Of a stretch of DNA of 64,000 bases, positions 61,524 through 64,000 are shown one piece after another. Origin of the DNA: Falsihalocynthiibacter arcticus (lineage in GTDB: Bacteria > Pseudomonadota > Alphaproteobacteria > Rhodobacterales > Rhodobacteraceae); assembly GCF_000812665.2 (NCBI RefSeq), contig NZ_CP014327.1, positions 2,509,501 through 2,573,500 on the forward strand. Reading direction: 5' to 3'. The position numbers were made by a program, and so were the translations under genes. Numbering within the stretch: position 1 is the first letter of the stretch; every line of letters begins with the position of its first letter. The notes beneath the pieces are model-generated. The model saw only the letters and a list, made by a program, of their open reading frames with translations, was not told the DNA's origin and ran no database searches.

Positions 61524-64000
61524 ATGCTCAGAAGAAAGACCAATGGCATTGCACGCGGGTCGGCACGACCCGCAGTGGCACAGGCCAAATCCACCTCAGT
61601 TGACCGCCGTTCGTTTTTGCGCGGCTCGGGTCTTGTGATCGGCGGACTTGCCGCTGTTGCCGCAACTGGCGGAACTGTTTCAAAAGCCACCGCGCAAACG
61701 GCGTTGGACCGCACGGTCGAAATCAAGAAGTCCATTTGCACCCATTGCTCGGTTGGATGCACGGTTATTGCCGAGGTTGATAATGGCGTCTGGACGGGGC
61801 AGGAACCCGGCTTTGACAGCCCGTTCAACTTGGGGGCGCATTGCGCCAAGGGCGCCGCGGTGCGCGAACATGCCCATGGTGAGCGCCGTTTGAAATACCC
61901 GATGAAAAAAGAAAACGGCGAATGGGTAAAAATAAGTTGGGAAACGGCGATCAACGAGATCGGCGATGGCATGATGAAAATCCGCGAAGAAAGCGGACCG
62001 GATTCAGTGTATTGGTTGGGCTCTGCGAAGCACAGCAACGAGCAGGCCTATTTGTTCCGCAAATTTGCCGCTTATTGGGGCACCAATAACGTCGACCATC
62101 AGGCGCGGATTTGCCACTCGACCACTGTTGCGGGCGTGGCGAATACATGGGGCTATGGCGCCATGACCAACAGCTACAACGACATTCACAATTCCAAAGC
62201 GATTTTCCTAATTGGTGCAAACCCCGCCGAGGCCCATCCGGTTTCCTTGCTGCATTTGCTGAAAGCCAAAGAAGAGAATAACGCGCCGCTGATCGTTTGC
62301 GATCCGCGCTTTACCCGCACGGCGGCACATGCCGACGAATACGTGCGCTTCCGTCCCGGATCGGACGTGGCATTGGTGTGGGGCATTCTGTGGCATATCT
62401 TTGAGAACAAATGGGAAGATACCGAGTTTATCCGCACCCGTGTTTGGGGCATGGACCAGATCCGCGATGAAGTGAAGCAATGGAACCCAGAAGAAGTAGA
62501 ACGAGTCACAGGCGCGCCTGGGGAACAGTTAGAGCGCGTGGCGCGTACACTGGCGAACAACCGTCCCGGCACTGTGATCTGGTGCATGGGGGGCACCCAG
62601 CACAGCAACGGGAATAACAACACCCGCGCTTATTGCATCCTGCAACTGGCGCTTGGAAATATGGGTGTCGCAGGCGGGGGAACTAATATTTTCCGTGGCC
62701 ATGACAACGTGCAAGGCGCCACCGACCTTGGCGTTCTGGCCGATACTTTGCCGGGATATTACGGCCTGTCTGACGGCTCTTGGGCGCATTGGGCGCGTGT
62801 ATGGGACGAAGACCTTGACTGGCTCAAGGGGCAATTTTCCGATGCAAGCTTTGGCGATACCAAGATGATGAATCTGACCGGGATTCCGGTTAGCCGTTGG
62901 ATTGACGGGGTGCTAGAGGATAAGGCCAACCTTGATCAGCCCGATAATACCCGCGCCATGGTTCTTTGGGGCCATGCACCAAACTCGCAGACCCGCATGA
63001 AAGAGATGAAAACCGCGATGGAGCGCCTCGAGATGCTCGTTGTGATCGATCCTTATCCGACGGTTTCTGCCGTGATGCAGGATCGCACCGATGGGGTTTA
63101 CCTTCTCCCCGCTGCGACACAGTTCGAAACTCGCGGTTCTGTCACGGCGTCGAACCGGTCACTGCAATGGCGCGAGCAGGTTATGGACCCATTGTTTGAG
63201 TCGCTGCCCGACCACACAATCCTCGCCAAGTTCGCCGAGAAATTCGGTTTCCATGAACGGATGTTCCGCAATATCGCGATTGACGAAGGCGGTGAGCCGA
63301 ATGTCGAAGACCTGACCCGCGAGTTTAATCGTGGCATGTGGACCGTCGGTTATACGGGGCAAAGCCCCGAGCGGTTGAAAATGCACATGGAAAACCAGCA
63401 CACCTTTGATCGCACGACGTTGCGCGCCATTGGTGGACCTGCGGATGGAGATTTTTACGGATTGCCATGGCCTTGCTGGGGCACACCGGAAATGAATCAT
63501 CCCGGCACGGCTATTCTGTATGACATGTCGATCCCCGTGGCCGAAGGCGGCCTGACCTTCCGCGCCCGCTTTGGTGTGGAGCGTGAAGGTGATAACCTGC
63601 TGGCCGAGGGCGTTTATTCCAAAGGGTCAGAGATTAAGGACGGCTATCCCGAATTTACAGTGCAAATGCTGCGTGATCTGGGATGGGAAAACGACCTTAC
63701 CGATGTCGAAAAAGCCAGTATCAACGGCGTTGCCGGATACCCAGAGGGGGCGCCCTTAACGGCGGAGCCTGCGGATGATGGTGGCTCAAACAACACCGAA
63801 GAAGTGGGCGAGACATCGCAGCAAGGCGATATTCCGTCAGACTTCCTAGCCAAAACAGGCGGCGTGAATTGGAAGACCGACCTGTCGGGAGGTATTCAAC
63901 GCGTAGCAATCGCGCATGGTTGTGCGCCCTTCGGGAACGCCAAGGCCCGCGCTGTGGTCTGGACCTTCCCTGATCCAGTGCCTCTTCATCGCGAACCCCT
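61524..64000 (+). CDS. Formate dehydrogenase catalytic subunit (Mo/W, Cys type), C-terminus beyond window
   Basis: Open from ATG 61524 (GGGAGA upstream) to the window end, 825 codons. Tat motif DRRSFLRG at 27-34, then the 4Fe-4S site CTHCSVGC with a fourth Cys in GAHCAKG, and the active-site region ARICHSTTVAGVANTWGYGA, where Cys197 stands in the place of selenocysteine of E. coli FdnG. The molybdopterin domains follow (FLIGANPAEAHPVSLLHLLK, WCMGGTQHSNGNNNTRAYCI, RGHDNVQGATDLGVL). It oxidises formate in the periplasm as part of an FdhABC-type complex. Beta and gamma subunits should lie to the right of the window. Confidence 0.93.
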   Translation, partial: MLRRKTNGIARGSARPAVAQAKSTSVDRRSFLRGSGLVIGGLAAVAATGGTVSKATAQTALDRTVEIKKSICTHCSVGCTVIAEVDNGVWTGQEPGFDSPFNLGAHCAKGAAVREHAHGERRLKYPMKKENGEWVKISWETAINEIGDGMMKIREESGPDSVYWLGSAKHSNEQAYLFRKFAAYWGTNNVDHQARICHSTTVAGVANTWGYGAMTNSYNDIHNSKAIFLIGANPAEAHPVSLLHLLKAKEENNAPLIVCDPRFTRTAAHADEYVRFRPGSDVALVWGILWHIFENKWEDTEFIRTRVWGMDQIRDEVKQWNPEEVERVTGAPGEQLERVARTLANNRPGTVIWCMGGTQHSNGNNNTRAYCILQLALGNMGVAGGGTNIFRGHDNVQGATDLGVLADTLPGYYGLSDGSWAHWARVWDEDLDWLKGQFSDASFGDTKMMNLTGIPVSRWIDGVLEDKANLDQPDNTRAMVLWGHAPNSQTRMKEMKTAMERLEMLVVIDPYPTVSAVMQDRTDGVYLLPAATQFETRGSVTASNRSLQWREQVMDPLFESLPDHTILAKFAEKFGFHERMFRNIAIDEGGEPNVEDLTREFNRGMWTVGYTGQSPERLKMHMENQHTFDRTTLRAIGGPADGDFYGLPWPCWGTPEMNHPGTAILYDMSIPVAEGGLTFRARFGVEREGDNLLAEGVYSKGSEIKDGYPEFTVQMLRDLGWENDLTDVEKASINGVAGYPEGAPLTAEPADDGGSNNTEEVGETSQQGDIPSDFLAKTGGVNWKTDLSGGIQRVAIAHGCAPFGNAKARAVVWTFPDPVPLHREP

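Overview
The window reads as a chromosomal segment of an alphaproteobacterium of the Roseobacter/Rhodobacteraceae group. This is inferred from several small protein families that I know mainly from Rhodobacterales (DUF6165, DUF6494, DUF6505, DUF6525, DUF3305/DUF3306), a Cys-type periplasmic formate dehydrogenase, a CIO-type cytochrome bd and moderate GC with alphaproteobacterial codon use. The density of insertion sequences and broken genes would fit an IS-rich roseobacter, but no species can be named from sequence alone.

Layout. 1-6386: a leftward tubulin/FtsZ-like GTPase (cut by the window edge) divergent from an aliphatic amidase operon amiE-amiB-amiC-amiR. Both directions carry a leader with a small hairpin followed by an intrinsic terminator, as expected for AmiR (ANTAR) antitermination. 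6387-11250: mobile debris (IS3 remnant, decayed gene, complete IS21 element istAB, frameshifted IS6 element). 11404-15470: zinc operon zur - zrgA (DUF2796) - ABC ATPase - FtsX-like permease - two tandem DUF3299 proteins, with a candidate Zur operator. 15471-24111: an M20-type amidohydrolase, a TPR/glycosyltransferase-like gene beside a secreted tandem-repeat protein and a DUF6165 gene, then the second half of the zinc regulon (zinT - zigA - DUF6525) behind a second Zur operator; the block is flanked by two 39-bp direct repeats. 24461-27107: a DUF3489 - DUF2924 - serine recombinase module next to tRNA-Gln. 27329-32566: phosphomannomutase, capsule export KpsE- and KpsT-like genes, nhaA. 32991-35393: IS110 element, a decayed IS110 copy and a membrane-gene fragment. 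35474-40828: mprF, then cytochrome bd oxidase cydAB with a 30-residue small subunit.

41796-51046 is the most unusual block: a tightly overlapping seven-gene operon (archaeal-type HMG-CoA reductase, UbiA prenyltransferase, PEP-synthase-like phosphotransferase, DUF3419/BtaA-like aminocarboxypropyl transferase, phytol/dolichol-kinase-like membrane protein, GNAT-like protein, acyl-CoA ligase). Its composition suggests a dedicated isoprenoid/lipid pathway that I do not recognise. 51290-54788 holds small proteins, two tandem Rnk/GreA-C-type regulators and dadA. 54805-64000 is a formate dehydrogenase locus: leftward genes for a polyferredoxin, DUF6494, an Mrp ATPase, a biotin/lipoate ligase-like protein and DUF6505, and rightward genes DUF3305, DUF3306, a TorD-like chaperone, a Tat-leader peptide and the catalytic subunit (cut by the window end).

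A cross-cutting observation: five genes (IS6 transposase, DUF2924, mprF, HMG-CoA reductase, polyferredoxin) are each broken by what looks like the loss of exactly one base in a G/C run, and each regains its expected family length when one base is added. That pattern suggests consensus errors at least as strongly as real pseudogenes.
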